From Gemmatimonadota bacterium (GTDB lineage Bacteria; Latescibacterota; UBA2968; UBA8231), in the NCBI GenBank assembly GCA_009841115.1, contig VXML01000025.1, positions 1-41,443 of the forward strand: 41,443 nucleotides of DNA, written 5' to 3'. The notes beneath the pieces were generated by a model. That model was not told where the DNA came from. It did no database searches and worked only from the letters and a program-made list of their open reading frames with translations. Made by a program: the position numbers and the translations under genes. This document shows positions 7,531 through 15,549 of the stretch, one piece after another. The first letter of the stretch is position 1. The number at the start of each line of letters is the position of its first letter.

Positions 7531-9087
7531 ATGACGGACGAAATAACTCAATTACGGCAAGAAGTAGAGCAGCTTCGCGCAAAGTTGGAGCAGGCGCAGG
7601 CGGGTAGAAGCGGTTATTACTGGTCTCCCCTAGTTCAACAGGACTGGTTCAACCTGCAGCGCATTCCCGATACCGGGTTGGACCGCGAGGCCGTCAAACT
7701 GATGGTGGAAAACGCCCATGCGCTCGATTTCGATCACCGGCTAAACACCTCTTCCTACGTAAACGTCGCCCTTGAGCAAGAGGAGGAAGCCATCGCCCTC
7801 ATGGGTCTACGGGTGAACCTCGCCGACCAGACAGTATATCCCCAGTCGTATAAACTGCACGACGCGACCGTCAACATGGTCGCCAACTTATGGCATTGCC
7901 CCCAAGACCCAGAGTTCGAAAACTACGGCGTCTTCCCAGGTGCGGGCACCGTCGGCTCCACCGAGGCTTGCCTGCTCGCCGGGCTGGCGCTGAAGTTCCG
8001 CTGGCGCCATTGGTACGCCAAGCGCCAAGGGAAAACAGTGGAGCAAATCCTGCACGCACGGCCAAACCTGATCATCACTACCTGTTTTCAGGCGGCGTGG
8101 GAAAAGTTGTTCAAATACATGGATGTCGAACCAAGATTGATCCAGCCGTCGGTGAAAACATTCACGTTGGACCCAGAACAGGTTCGCGAGCAGATCGACG
8201 ATCAGACCATCGGCGTGGTTTGCATCATGGGTAATCACTATGGAGGGCACTACGATCCAGTCCAAGCAGTGAGCGATGTTATCGACCAAGTCAACGCTGA
8301 AAGAGGCTATCAGGTCGGCATCCACGTCGATGCCGCATCCGGCGGCTTCATCGCGCCTTTCCAAGACAACCTGCCTCTGTGGGACTTCCGCGTCAGCAAC
8401 GTGCTGTCGATATCCTCAAGCGGGCACAAGTACGGCGAATCCATTTGCGGCACGGGTTGGATCGTCTGGCGGCATCGCGCCGACCTGAGCGACCACGTCG
8501 CCATTTCCGTGAGCTATCTTGGGGGCAAAGCAGAGTCATATACCTTGAATTTCTCTAGGCCGGCGGCGGGGGTTTACGATCAGTACTACAAGCTGCTGCA
8601 CTATGGCATGTCCGGTTATCGCCAATGCTGCGACAACATGATGGAGAACGCTCGTTTTCTGCGCGACGGACTGCGGGCGATGACCCACGCCGGCAAACCT
8701 CGCTTCACAATGCTCGACCACGGCGACGAGGGATGCCTGCCGGTGGTGACGGCAAGGCTAAATCCAGCATGCGAGTTGGGCTACGACGATGTTGCCCTAC
8801 AGCATGTGCTTTCTCAGCATCACTGGTATGTAGGCAGCTATCGAATGCAATTCGAACATCCCCTGTCGGGCGAGCAACTCCCTATTTTTTGCGACGCGGA
8901 TGCGGAATCGTGTATGTTCCGCATTGTCGTCAAAAGCAACCTCACCCGAGGCATGGCAGAACACTTGCTCGAATCCATTTGCGTGGCTCTCGACTTCCTC
9001 GATTCAATCGCGGCAAACGAATCGCCAGAATTCGACATGCACCATCTCCGGCACAAAGACCAACGCCGCTTCACCAACCACTGCTGA
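7531..9087 (+). CDS. PLP-dependent group II decarboxylase (glutamate decarboxylase-like)
   Basis: This 518-aa protein removes the carboxyl group of an amino acid with pyridoxal phosphate. It shows G-S-T-E-A-C-L-L-A-G and H-V-D-A-A-S-G-G-F, with the Schiff-base Lys in S-S-G-H-K-Y-G (Lys300), then G-T-G-W-I-V-W-R. The closest match is the glutamate decarboxylase branch, but substrate choice cannot be read reliably. The first 25 residues are a short coiled coil (Q-L-R-Q-E-V-E-Q-L-R). A GTG at 7519 is in frame, but GAGGAG lies at proper spacing for the ATG at 7531. The dehydrogenase gene starts 14 nt after its stop, suggesting that the aldehyde or amine product chemistry is shared; this is an inference. 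Confidence 0.88.
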   Translation: MTDEITQLRQEVEQLRAKLEQAQAGRSGYYWSPLVQQDWFNLQRIPDTGLDREAVKLMVENAHALDFDHRLNTSSYVNVALEQEEEAIALMGLRVNLADQTVYPQSYKLHDATVNMVANLWHCPQDPEFENYGVFPGAGTVGSTEACLLAGLALKFRWRHWYAKRQGKTVEQILHARPNLIITTCFQAAWEKLFKYMDVEPRLIQPSVKTFTLDPEQVREQIDDQTIGVVCIMGNHYGGHYDPVQAVSDVIDQVNAERGYQVGIHVDAASGGFIAPFQDNLPLWDFRVSNVLSISSSGHKYGESICGTGWIVWRHRADLSDHVAISVSYLGGKAESYTLNFSRPAAGVYDQYYKLLHYGMSGYRQCCDNMMENARFLRDGLRAMTHAGKPRFTMLDHGDEGCLPVVTARLNPACELGYDDVALQHVLSQHHWYVGSYRMQFEHPLSGEQLPIFCDADAESCMFRIVVKSNLTRGMAEHLLESICVALDFLDSIAANESPEFDMHHLRHKDQRRFTNHC

Positions 9088-9101
9088 GAGCCGAGATAAC
9101 C

Positions 9102-10094
9102 ATGAAAGCACAGCAATTAATATGCACAGACATCCGGCGGATCGAATTGGCGGACTTTGAGCCGCCGCGCGTGCCCGACCACGGCATTTTGGTGCAAAAC
9201 GACTACACTGCCGTAAGCGTCGGCACAGAAATCTACGGCTACGCACACGGCGGAGAACCATCGAGTGCAATAACATTTCCGCGCTCCACCGGCTACTGCA
9301 ACACAGGCGTGGTGCTCGAAGTCGGCAAAGACGTGCAGGGGATACAACCCGGCGACCGCATTGCTGGCCAAGGCAACCACGCAAGCCACGCGGTCTTGAT
9401 CGGCAATTTCCGCAAAGCACCCACCGGCGTCTCGCCCCAATCCGCGGCATTCATGGTCATGTGCGCTATTGCCCTGCACGGGCATCGGGTTGGCCGTCCT
9501 GAGTTGGGCGAGACTGTTGCCATCACCGGCATGGGCATTGTCGGCCAATTGGCCGCGACCTTTGCGCGTTTGGCCGGTGCCCTCCCGGTCATTGCAATCG
9601 ATCTAGACGATTTCCGCTTGGACAAAGCCAAAGACCGCGGTGCGGATATTTGCATCAATCCCAACACCGTTGGCGATGTCGCCGCAGCCGTGCGCCATCA
9701 TTGCGTGGGCGATGGCGTCGATCTAGTCGTCGAAGCAACCGGCATCCCCGCAGTCTATCCCATGGCGCTGACCCTGCCGAGGCTAGGGGGCCGTCTAGTC
9801 GCGCTGGGGTCTCCGCGCGGCACCGTCGAAGTAAGTTTTCTACCCGAAGTTCACCAGCGCGAAATCGCCATCCTCGGCGCGCATCAGCCCAAAACCCCAG
9901 ACGACAACCACATCTACTATCCCTGGAGCAAAACCAGAGACCGCGACCTAGTCTTGCGCTTGATGGCCGCCGGCAAATTGCCTATCGAAGATCTAATCAC
10001 CCACGTCGCCAACCCCGCCGATTGCCAACCCACCTACGACATGCTCGCTGACAATCCACAAGAAGCGTTGGGCGTGGTATTTGAATGGGCTTGA
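9102..10094 (+). CDS. Medium-chain dehydrogenase/reductase (BchC-like type)
   Basis: This 330-aa protein of the medium-chain alcohol dehydrogenase superfamily has the S-V-G-T-E signature in place of the usual C-G-S/T-D catalytic Zn site, as in BchC-like and related members. It also has the Rossmann motif G-M-G-I-V-G-Q-L and an acidic residue at the end of the next strand (I-A-I-D), which favours NAD(H). The catalytic Cys is missing, so a classical Zn-dependent alcohol oxidation is uncertain. The frame is open upstream to 8625 inside the decarboxylase gene, but the ATG at 9102 gives the right family length. It follows the PLP decarboxylase by 14 nt and is likely in its operon. It converges with mazF, only 17 nt apart. 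Confidence 0.85.
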   Translation: MKAQQLICTDIRRIELADFEPPRVPDHGILVQNDYTAVSVGTEIYGYAHGGEPSSAITFPRSTGYCNTGVVLEVGKDVQGIQPGDRIAGQGNHASHAVLIGNFRKAPTGVSPQSAAFMVMCAIALHGHRVGRPELGETVAITGMGIVGQLAATFARLAGALPVIAIDLDDFRLDKAKDRGADICINPNTVGDVAAAVRHHCVGDGVDLVVEATGIPAVYPMALTLPRLGGRLVALGSPRGTVEVSFLPEVHQREIAILGAHQPKTPDDNHIYYPWSKTRDRDLVLRLMAAGKLPIEDLITHVANPADCQPTYDMLADNPQEALGVVFEWA

Positions 10095-10111
10095 TTCCGA
10101 GAACCGCGCTC

Positions 10112-10456
10112 TTACCCCGCGAGAAGGACTGTCAGCTTCTCCAAAACTTCACCCACCACGTGCGATGGGGCTTGAGACGCAAAGTCGATTCGTCTTACCC
10201 GCCAGTCCAAGCTCTTGATCTGGTCGGCCAAAATGACTCCCGTGACGGCACTAGCAGGAGGAAGAACGACCTCAAAGGGGTAGCCCTTGACTTGAGACGT
10301 AATGGGACAAAACAGTGCCAGACCCGTTTTCTCGTTATAGCTCCGCGGACTCAAAACTAGGGCGGGACGACGCCCAGCTTGTTCATGCCCGGCCTGAGGT
10401 GTGAAGGTAAGCCACACAATGTCCCCTGTACCTGGAACATACGCTGGCTCTACCAT
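10112..10456 (-). CDS. mazF: MazF/PemK-type mRNA interferase toxin
   Basis: This 114-aa protein has the family start G-D-I-V-W-L-T-F, then R-R-P-A-L-V-L-S-P and the C-terminal A-D-Q-I-K-S-L-D-W. MazF toxins cut mRNA at short sequences in the cytoplasm and are held inactive by MazE. The Arg-Pro-Ala-Leu-Val strand and the Asp-Gln-Ile/Lys-Ser-Leu segment are the catalytic and core parts of the fold and are intact. The gene overlaps mazE by 7 nt, the usual arrangement with the antitoxin first. Confidence 0.93.
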   Translation of the reverse strand: MVEPAYVPGTGDIVWLTFTPQAGHEQAGRRPALVLSPRSYNEKTGLALFCPITSQVKGYPFEVVLPPASAVTGVILADQIKSLDWRVRRIDFASQAPSHVVGEVLEKLTVLLAG

Positions 10457-10689
10457 GCCTCGTTGCCTTGGGCCGGACCGGTACCCAACTCGGGATGAAG
10501 ATTGTCTTCCGTTACTTGGTCCAGCATGTCGGCCAAGTCATAGGTCCTCTTACTCATCACAACTTGGTCGCCGTGCGAGACTATCTCGATGGCAGAGCCT
10601 TCGCAAACGCCCCATTGCTCGGCAATGGGCTTGGGGATGCGAACGGCCAAGCTGGTGCCCCATTTGGCGATGTGGGATTTCGCGCCCAT
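10450..10689 (-). CDS. mazE: MazE-type antitoxin (AbrB/SpoVT fold)
   Basis: This 79-aa protein has an N-terminal swapped-hairpin DNA-binding domain (W-G-T-S-L-A-V-R-I-P-K-P-I) and an acidic C-terminal tail (Y-D-L-A-D-M-L-D-Q-V) that would wrap around the MazF dimer. AAGGAGG lies eight bases before the ATG, one of the strongest ribosome sites in the window, which fits the need for excess antitoxin. MazE and the MazEF complex usually repress their own promoter. Confidence 0.92.
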   Translation of the reverse strand: MGAKSHIAKWGTSLAVRIPKPIAEQWGVCEGSAIEIVSHGDQVVMSKRTYDLADMLDQVTEDNLHPELGTGPAQGNEAW

Positions 10690-10726
10690 TTAGGATACCT
10701 CCTTAATTACGTCTATTCATATCTAT

Positions 10727-10755
10727 ATTATATATCTTTACAGAGGCTTTCTCAA
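10727..10755 (-). promoter_or_regulatory. mazEF promoter, near consensus
   Basis: On the minus strand, TTGAGA (10750-10755, 5/6) and a perfect TATAAT (10727-10732) are separated by exactly 17 bases. The start would be near 10720, about 30 nt before mazE. The -10 region sits in alternating A/T sequence with partial dyad symmetry, a plausible place for MazE to bind. Confidence 0.7.
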
Positions 10756-10843
10756 GGGTGAGAAACCGCTCATACCAGCAACGGGCCATTGCCCCAACTT
10801 CGGCGGTTGGGTACATTGAAGCCTTTGTAGGCAGGCGTAGGAA

Positions 10844-11599
10844 ATGAGCTATAAATTGGCGTACAGCGGCCTATTCTGGCGCGCACCCGACCTAGCCCAA
10901 GAGCTAGAGGCCCTGCGAACTTTTGGCTGGGATGGCTGGGAGGCGCGGCAACCGCTCGACTGGCTGGGCACGCCGCAGCGCGTGCGCCGGCTCTGCGAGA
11001 CATCTGGCGTGGAAGTGGCCGCCGTCTGCGGGCCGAATGTCGCGCTGGACCTCGACGGGCCGAGCCAACAGATCAACAAGCGGCGAATCGAATTTGCCGC
11101 CGAACTCGGGGTCGAGACCTTTATGACCAAAGGGCCGGGGCGCGAGGGCCGCAACGGCACAGACGCAGAGTTGGACCAGATGGCAGCCGCGTACGAGGAC
11201 CTGGCCGCGTACGGCGCAAACTTGGGTGTTGTGGTTACATTTCATCCGCATATCAATCACCTCGTCGATAGCGCCGACGAGTGGAAGCGCTTCATGGGTC
11301 GCCTAGACGCGTGTCGCCTCTGTATGGACATGTCCCACGCCGTGCATTGGGGCTACGACCCGGTGCACGCTGTGCGTGATTTCGCCGCGCGGATCGCGTA
11401 CGTGCATCTGCACGATTTCAAGGACGGACAGACCGTGGAACTGGGCGAAGGCCCCATGTGCGACTACCCGGCATTTATGGCGGCATTGCAGGAGGCCGAA
11501 TACACCGGCTGGATCACGGTCTGCCCCGGAGAAACCCAGCGGCCCGAAACCGAGAAGATGCAAATCAACCGCCAGTACCTGCGCAGCATTGGCTATTAG
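10844..11599 (+). CDS. Sugar phosphate isomerase/epimerase (TIM barrel)
   Basis: This 251-aa protein of the xylose-isomerase-like TIM-barrel family shows the expected metal-site strand ends: T-F-H-P-H-I-N-H after strand five, C-M-D-M-S-H-A, V-H-L-H-D-F-K-D-G and the final V-C-P-G-E. Members isomerise or epimerise sugars, inositols or keto-sugars; the substrate is not readable. AGGAA lies at short spacing before the ATG. The Zn-dehydrogenase gene starts 21 nt after the stop, and the pair resembles inositol- or sugar-oxidising operons in which one enzyme oxidises a hydroxyl and the other isomerises the ketone. No signal peptide is present. Confidence 0.87.
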   Translation: MSYKLAYSGLFWRAPDLAQELEALRTFGWDGWEARQPLDWLGTPQRVRRLCETSGVEVAAVCGPNVALDLDGPSQQINKRRIEFAAELGVETFMTKGPGREGRNGTDAELDQMAAAYEDLAAYGANLGVVVTFHPHINHLVDSADEWKRFMGRLDACRLCMDMSHAVHWGYDPVHAVRDFAARIAYVHLHDFKDGQTVELGEGPMCDYPAFMAALQEAEYTGWITVCPGETQRPETEKMQINRQYLRSIGY

Positions 11600-11620
11600 A
11601 ATCGCAGAGGAGAAAAAAGT

Positions 11621-12748
11621 ATGAGTCAGATACAGGCGGCGATTATGACCGGCCCAGGCCAGATCGCCGTGCGCTCGTATCCCAAACCCCAAATTGGCGA
11701 CGACGAAGTCCTATTGAAGATCGAGCGCACCGGCATCTGCGGCAGCGACAAACACATGTTCGCCGGCCACATGGCCCTGCCGTTTCCCGTGGTACCCGGC
11801 CACGAATTAGTAGGCACCATCGAAGAGATAGGCCCGGCCGCAGCCGATAGCTTGGCTATCGTGGGTGGCCCAGTAGCAGTGGGTGATCGCGTGACGACAA
11901 CGCCCTCGTCGCGGGCTTGTGGGCGGTGCTACTACTGTCTGCACATGCCCCAGCGGCCCACCCTGTGCTCCAATCGCTTTGTGTATGGATTCGTATGCGC
12001 CGATATAGCACCCATACCGCGCGGCGGCTTTGCCGAATACCTGCATTTGACGGGCCACTCGTGGCTCTTCAAAATTCCCGACGACCTGCCCTCGGAATGG
12101 GCCGTGCTCACCGAGCCAGCAGCCGTGGCCACCCGGGCCGTAGAGCGCGCCTTGGGGCCGGGCATCCCACACATCGGCGAAGGATTGGGCCTCGACAAAT
12201 CCGTGCTGGTCCTCGGAGCCGGCCCCATCGGCCAACTCGTGGTGGCAGTGCTGAGCCATATAGGCACCGACTTGATTATCGCTGGCGACCTGAGCGAGGC
12301 CCGGCTGGAACTCGCACGCTCCATGGGCGCTCATCAAGTACTCGCAATGGGAGAAGGTGGCCCTGAGCAACGGCAGCTAGCCCTCCAAGACATGACCGCA
12401 GGCGTAGGAGCCGATATCGTCATTGAAACAGCCGGTGCCCCCGTGGCCTTCAAGGAATCGCTCGACTTAGTGCGCCGGGGAGGCATCGTCGTAGAGGTCG
12501 GGCACTTCACCGATCCAGGGGCAGTGGAAATCCACCCGCACATCGTCTGTTTCAAGGATTTGGACATCCGCGGCATGTGGGCCTATCCTTCCATGCAGTT
12601 CAAGACCGCGCTATCTTTCTTGCGTAGCACAGTCGCGCCCTTGGATCGCTTTATCACGCATCGGCTACCGCTGTCCGACATCCGCGAGGGCCTCGACATT
12701 ACCGGCGGCGAAGCAGCCATGAAGGTAGTGATAGAACCGGGCAATTAA
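11621..12748 (+). CDS. Zn-dependent medium-chain alcohol dehydrogenase
   Basis: This 375-aa protein has the catalytic Zn ligands in G-I-C-G-S-D-K-H and P-G-H-E, a structural Zn cluster (C-G-R-C-Y-Y-C plus a later Cys), and the NAD-binding G-A-G-P-I-G-Q-L followed by an Asp at the strand end. It belongs to the sorbitol/threonine dehydrogenase-like branch; the substrate is probably a polyol or sugar-derived alcohol. A GAGGAG ribosome site precedes the ATG. It is the second gene after the sugar isomerase and probably shares its transcript. An insertion around residues 75-85 before the Zn lobe is slightly longer than usual. Confidence 0.9.
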   Translation: MSQIQAAIMTGPGQIAVRSYPKPQIGDDEVLLKIERTGICGSDKHMFAGHMALPFPVVPGHELVGTIEEIGPAAADSLAIVGGPVAVGDRVTTTPSSRACGRCYYCLHMPQRPTLCSNRFVYGFVCADIAPIPRGGFAEYLHLTGHSWLFKIPDDLPSEWAVLTEPAAVATRAVERALGPGIPHIGEGLGLDKSVLVLGAGPIGQLVVAVLSHIGTDLIIAGDLSEARLELARSMGAHQVLAMGEGGPEQRQLALQDMTAGVGADIVIETAGAPVAFKESLDLVRRGGIVVEVGHFTDPGAVEIHPHIVCFKDLDIRGMWAYPSMQFKTALSFLRSTVAPLDRFITHRLPLSDIREGLDITGGEAAMKVVIEPGN

Positions 12749-12794
12749 CCGTTTGACAGCCGCGTTAGGCTAACCCAAACTTGGGGAAAGAAAA

Positions 12795-13964
12795 ATGGCA
12801 ATAATACGACCTAAGATCCTCGTCGTCGATGACGAGCCAGATTTAGAGCACCTAGTACGGCAGCGCATGCGCCGCGAGATCCGCTCGGGCCAGTACAGCT
12901 TTATGTTTGCCCAAAACGGCGTTGAAGCCCTAGAAGTGCTAAGCGAAGAGCAAGACATTGACATGGTGCTCTCGGATATCAACATGCCCCGAATGGACGG
13001 GCTTACCTTGCTAGAGCAAATCCCCAAGGTAGATCCCAACATCCGCTCGGTCATCGTCTCGGCGTACGGCGACATGAAGAACATCCGCACGGCCATGAAC
13101 CGGGGTGCGTTTGACTTCATCACCAAGCCCATCGATTTCGAGGACATGAAGGTGACCATCCAGCGCACCTTGCACCATCTAGAGTTGTGGCGCGAGGCGC
13201 TGGAGTCGCGCGACAAATTGGTCGCCCTGCAAAACGAACTCAGTGTGGCCAACAAGATGCAGCAGTCCATCTTGCCCACCAGTTTCCCCACGGGTTCAGG
13301 CTTTGAAATTTTCGGCAGCATGAAGCCCGCGCGCGATGTCGGCGGCGACTTCTTCGACGTCTTGTCCCTCGAAGACGGCCGCATCGGCCTCGTCGTCGCC
13401 GATGTCTCGGACAAGGGAGTGCCCGCGGCCCTGTTTATGATGTCGAGCCGCACCCTGCTGAAAGGCTCGGCCATTGGCCTCGATTCGCCGGGCCAGGTGT
13501 TGAGCGAAGTAAATCAACTGCTGCAAGAAGAAAACGACGCCGCCATGTTCGTGACCGTTTTTTACGCGACTTTCGATCCAGGAACCGGCGAGTTGGCCTA
13601 TGCCAATGGCGGGCACAATACCCCGCTCGTGGTCCACGCCGACGGTAGCTCGACCGTGATTCCGCCAACCGGCGGAATAGCGCTAGGCGTGGTACCAAGT
13701 TTCACCTACGAGGAAAGCTCGATATTCCTGCAACCCGGCGACCGCGTCGTCTTGTACACCGATGGCGTCACCGAGGCCGAAAACGACCAAGGCGACCAGT
13801 TCGAGCTAGAGCGCCTGTGCGAGATTTTCACCAACGGGACACCTCTGGACGCCCGCGCTACCAACGAGGCGGTTTTTGCCGCGATCGAGGCCTTTGCCGG
13901 CGATGCCCCGCAATTTGACGACGTCACCTGCCTGACGCTTCGCCGCAGTGAGACAGACCAATGA
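12795..13964 (+). CDS. Response regulator with PP2C (SpoIIE/RsbU-like) phosphatase domain
   Basis: This 389-aa protein has a receiver domain at residues 7-125 with acidic pocket D-D-E, phospho-acceptor Asp61 (L-S-D-I-N-M-P) and Lys111 (T-K-P). A helical coiled linker around 125-155 follows, then a PP2C-type Ser phosphatase domain at about 175-385 with metal-binding D-V-G-G-D-F-F-D (Asp181/Asp185), V-A-D-V-S-D-K-G (Asp203) and Y-T-D-G-V-T-E. RsbU/HsbR-type proteins dephosphorylate a STAS anti-sigma antagonist when the receiver is phosphorylated. It is the first of four genes joined by 4-nt overlaps. Its partner kinase is the next gene, and the histidine kinase at the operon end is the likely phosphodonor. 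Confidence 0.93.
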   Translation: MAIIRPKILVVDDEPDLEHLVRQRMRREIRSGQYSFMFAQNGVEALEVLSEEQDIDMVLSDINMPRMDGLTLLEQIPKVDPNIRSVIVSAYGDMKNIRTAMNRGAFDFITKPIDFEDMKVTIQRTLHHLELWREALESRDKLVALQNELSVANKMQQSILPTSFPTGSGFEIFGSMKPARDVGGDFFDVLSLEDGRIGLVVADVSDKGVPAALFMMSSRTLLKGSAIGLDSPGQVLSEVNQLLQEENDAAMFVTVFYATFDPGTGELAYANGGHNTPLVVHADGSSTVIPPTGGIALGVVPSFTYEESSIFLQPGDRVVLYTDGVTEAENDQGDQFELERLCEIFTNGTPLDARATNEAVFAAIEAFAGDAPQFDDVTCLTLRRSETDQ

Positions 13965-14383
13965 GTGCTCAAAGATCGCTGCTCATCGCGACCGAACTAG
14001 ACGAACTGCACAAGGTCAACGCCGCTATCGAGGAACTAGCGGAGGAAGAAAACTGGTCACCAGACGTCACCTTTCAGATTGGGCTAGCCGTCGAGGAATT
14101 GGGGGTCAACATCGTCAACTACGGGCACAATGACGACCAAACCCACGAAATCAAAATCGTCATCTCCTCAGAGGACGAGGCGATCACCATCGAGATCGAG
14201 GACGACGGACACGCCTTCAATCCGCTGCTCGACGCTCCAGAGCCAGACTTGGACGCCGAGGTTGAGGACCGCACCGTGGGCGGCCTCGGCATCTACCTCG
14301 TGCGCACCATGATGGACGAGGTCCGCTACCAGCGACAGCAAAACAAGAACTGCCTGACCTTGGTCAAGCGGAGGGATAGTTGA
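13961..14383 (+). CDS. RsbW-like anti-sigma factor / Ser kinase (HATPase_c)
   Basis: This 140-aa protein has a GHKL ATPase fold: N-box E-E-L-G-V-N-I-V-N-Y-G (Glu46, Asn50), G1 box D-D-G-H-A-F-N-P and G2 box G-G-L-G-I-Y-L-V-R. Such proteins bind a sigma factor or other target and phosphorylate the STAS antagonist on Ser. The ATG overlaps the phosphatase stop (ATGA). The STAS partner is probably the gene at 17805-18134. No sigma factor is seen in the window, so the final target is unknown. Confidence 0.92.
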   Translation: MSAQRSLLIATELDELHKVNAAIEELAEEENWSPDVTFQIGLAVEELGVNIVNYGHNDDQTHEIKIVISSEDEAITIEIEDDGHAFNPLLDAPEPDLDAEVEDRTVGGLGIYLVRTMMDEVRYQRQQNKNCLTLVKRRDS

Positions 14384-15549
14384 GTAGCACGCTTGCTCAA
14401 TGCGCGACCGCGCTGCTGATTGCGGGTGCTGCGCTTGGCGAGGGACAGCCCGGCGTCTCCGATCGGAGTATTCTCTTCGGCCAATCCGCCGCCTTTAGCG
14501 GCTCAGCCCAGGAGTTGGGTCGGAACATGCGGCTCGGGATGCAGGCGGCCTTCCGCGAGGTGAATGAACAGGGCGGGGTCCACGGGCGACGACTCGAATT
14601 GGTGTCGCTCGACGACGGGTACGAGCCAGAAGCCGCTATCGACAACACCCGCCAGCTAATCGAAGGTGAGCAGGTCTTCGCGCTGATCGGTGCCGTCGGC
14701 ACCCCAACCGCGCGCGCAACTGTTCCCATTGCCGAGGACGCTGGCGTCCCCTACATCGCTCCCTTCACGGGCAGTAGCTTTCTCCGCGACCCCAAGTGGC
14801 GCGGCGTGGTCAACCTGCGCGCCTCCTACTATCAGGAAACCGAAGAAATCGTCGCCCGCCTGACTGAAGACTTGGACATCAAGCGCATTGCCATCATGTA
14901 CCAAGACGATTCCTTCGGTCGGGAGGGATTTCGCGGCGTGCGCCGCGCGCTAGAGCGTCGCCAGCTATCGCTCGTGGCGGTCGGCGTGTATCCGCGCAAC
15001 ACCGAGGCGGTAAAAACCGCTCTGCTCGACCTGCGCAGCGGCCAGCCCCAAGCCGTGATTTTAGTCGGCACCTACCAGCCGGTCGCCACCCTCATCGCCT
15101 GGGCGCAAGCGACGAATTTCACCCCCATTTTTGTGACTATCTCCTTCGTGGGCAGTAAAGCATTGGCGCGGGAACTCGGTCCCGCCGGCACGGGGGTGAT
15201 CGTCTCGCAGGTCGTGCCCTTCCCAACGGCCGCCGAGCCGGCCATCGTCGGCTCGTACCGCCGCGCTCTCACCGCCTACGCTCCGCGAGCAGAGCCTAGC
15301 TTTGTCTCGTTCGAGGGCTACCTAGCCGGCCGCTTGGCCATCGCCGCCCTCACCGGCTGCGGCCGAGCAGTCAGTCGCACCTGCCTCTTAGACAATTTGC
15401 GCCGCACCGAGGTCATCGACCTGGAGGGGTTCAATCTCCGCTACGGAGACGGCGATAACCAGGGTTCGGACGCAGTCTTCCTCACCGTGCTCGACAGCGA
15501 CGGCCAATACCGTCCCATCCGCTCCTTGAAGAGCGCGCCGCAGCCATGA
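14380..15549 (+). CDS. Leu/Ile/Val-type ABC substrate-binding protein
   Basis: This 389-aa protein is a type I periplasmic binding protein. A short hydrophobic leader (residues 5-20) is followed by I-L-F-G-Q-S-A-A-F-S-G, the classic LivK-like start, then I-G-A-V-G-T-P-T and D-D-S-F-G-R-E-G. The start is TTG in a TTGA overlap with the RsbW-like gene. No permease or ATPase is nearby. A binding protein placed between signalling genes suggests that it senses a ligand for the histidine kinase rather than serving import. A paralog lies at 40997-41443, sharing F-V-G-S-x-A-L-A and D-N-Q-G-S-D-A-V-F-L-T-V. Confidence 0.88.
   Translation: MSSTLAQCATALLIAGAALGEGQPGVSDRSILFGQSAAFSGSAQELGRNMRLGMQAAFREVNEQGGVHGRRLELVSLDDGYEPEAAIDNTRQLIEGEQVFALIGAVGTPTARATVPIAEDAGVPYIAPFTGSSFLRDPKWRGVVNLRASYYQETEEIVARLTEDLDIKRIAIMYQDDSFGREGFRGVRRALERRQLSLVAVGVYPRNTEAVKTALLDLRSGQPQAVILVGTYQPVATLIAWAQATNFTPIFVTISFVGSKALARELGPAGTGVIVSQVVPFPTAAEPAIVGSYRRALTAYAPRAEPSFVSFEGYLAGRLAIAALTGCGRAVSRTCLLDNLRRTEVIDLEGFNLRYGDGDNQGSDAVFLTVLDSDGQYRPIRSLKSAPQP

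Noticed and set aside
8625..9101. Upstream extension of the dehydrogenase frame by 159 codons
   Set aside because: It overlaps the decarboxylase gene in another frame and has no dehydrogenase-like sequence; ATG 9102 gives the correct length.
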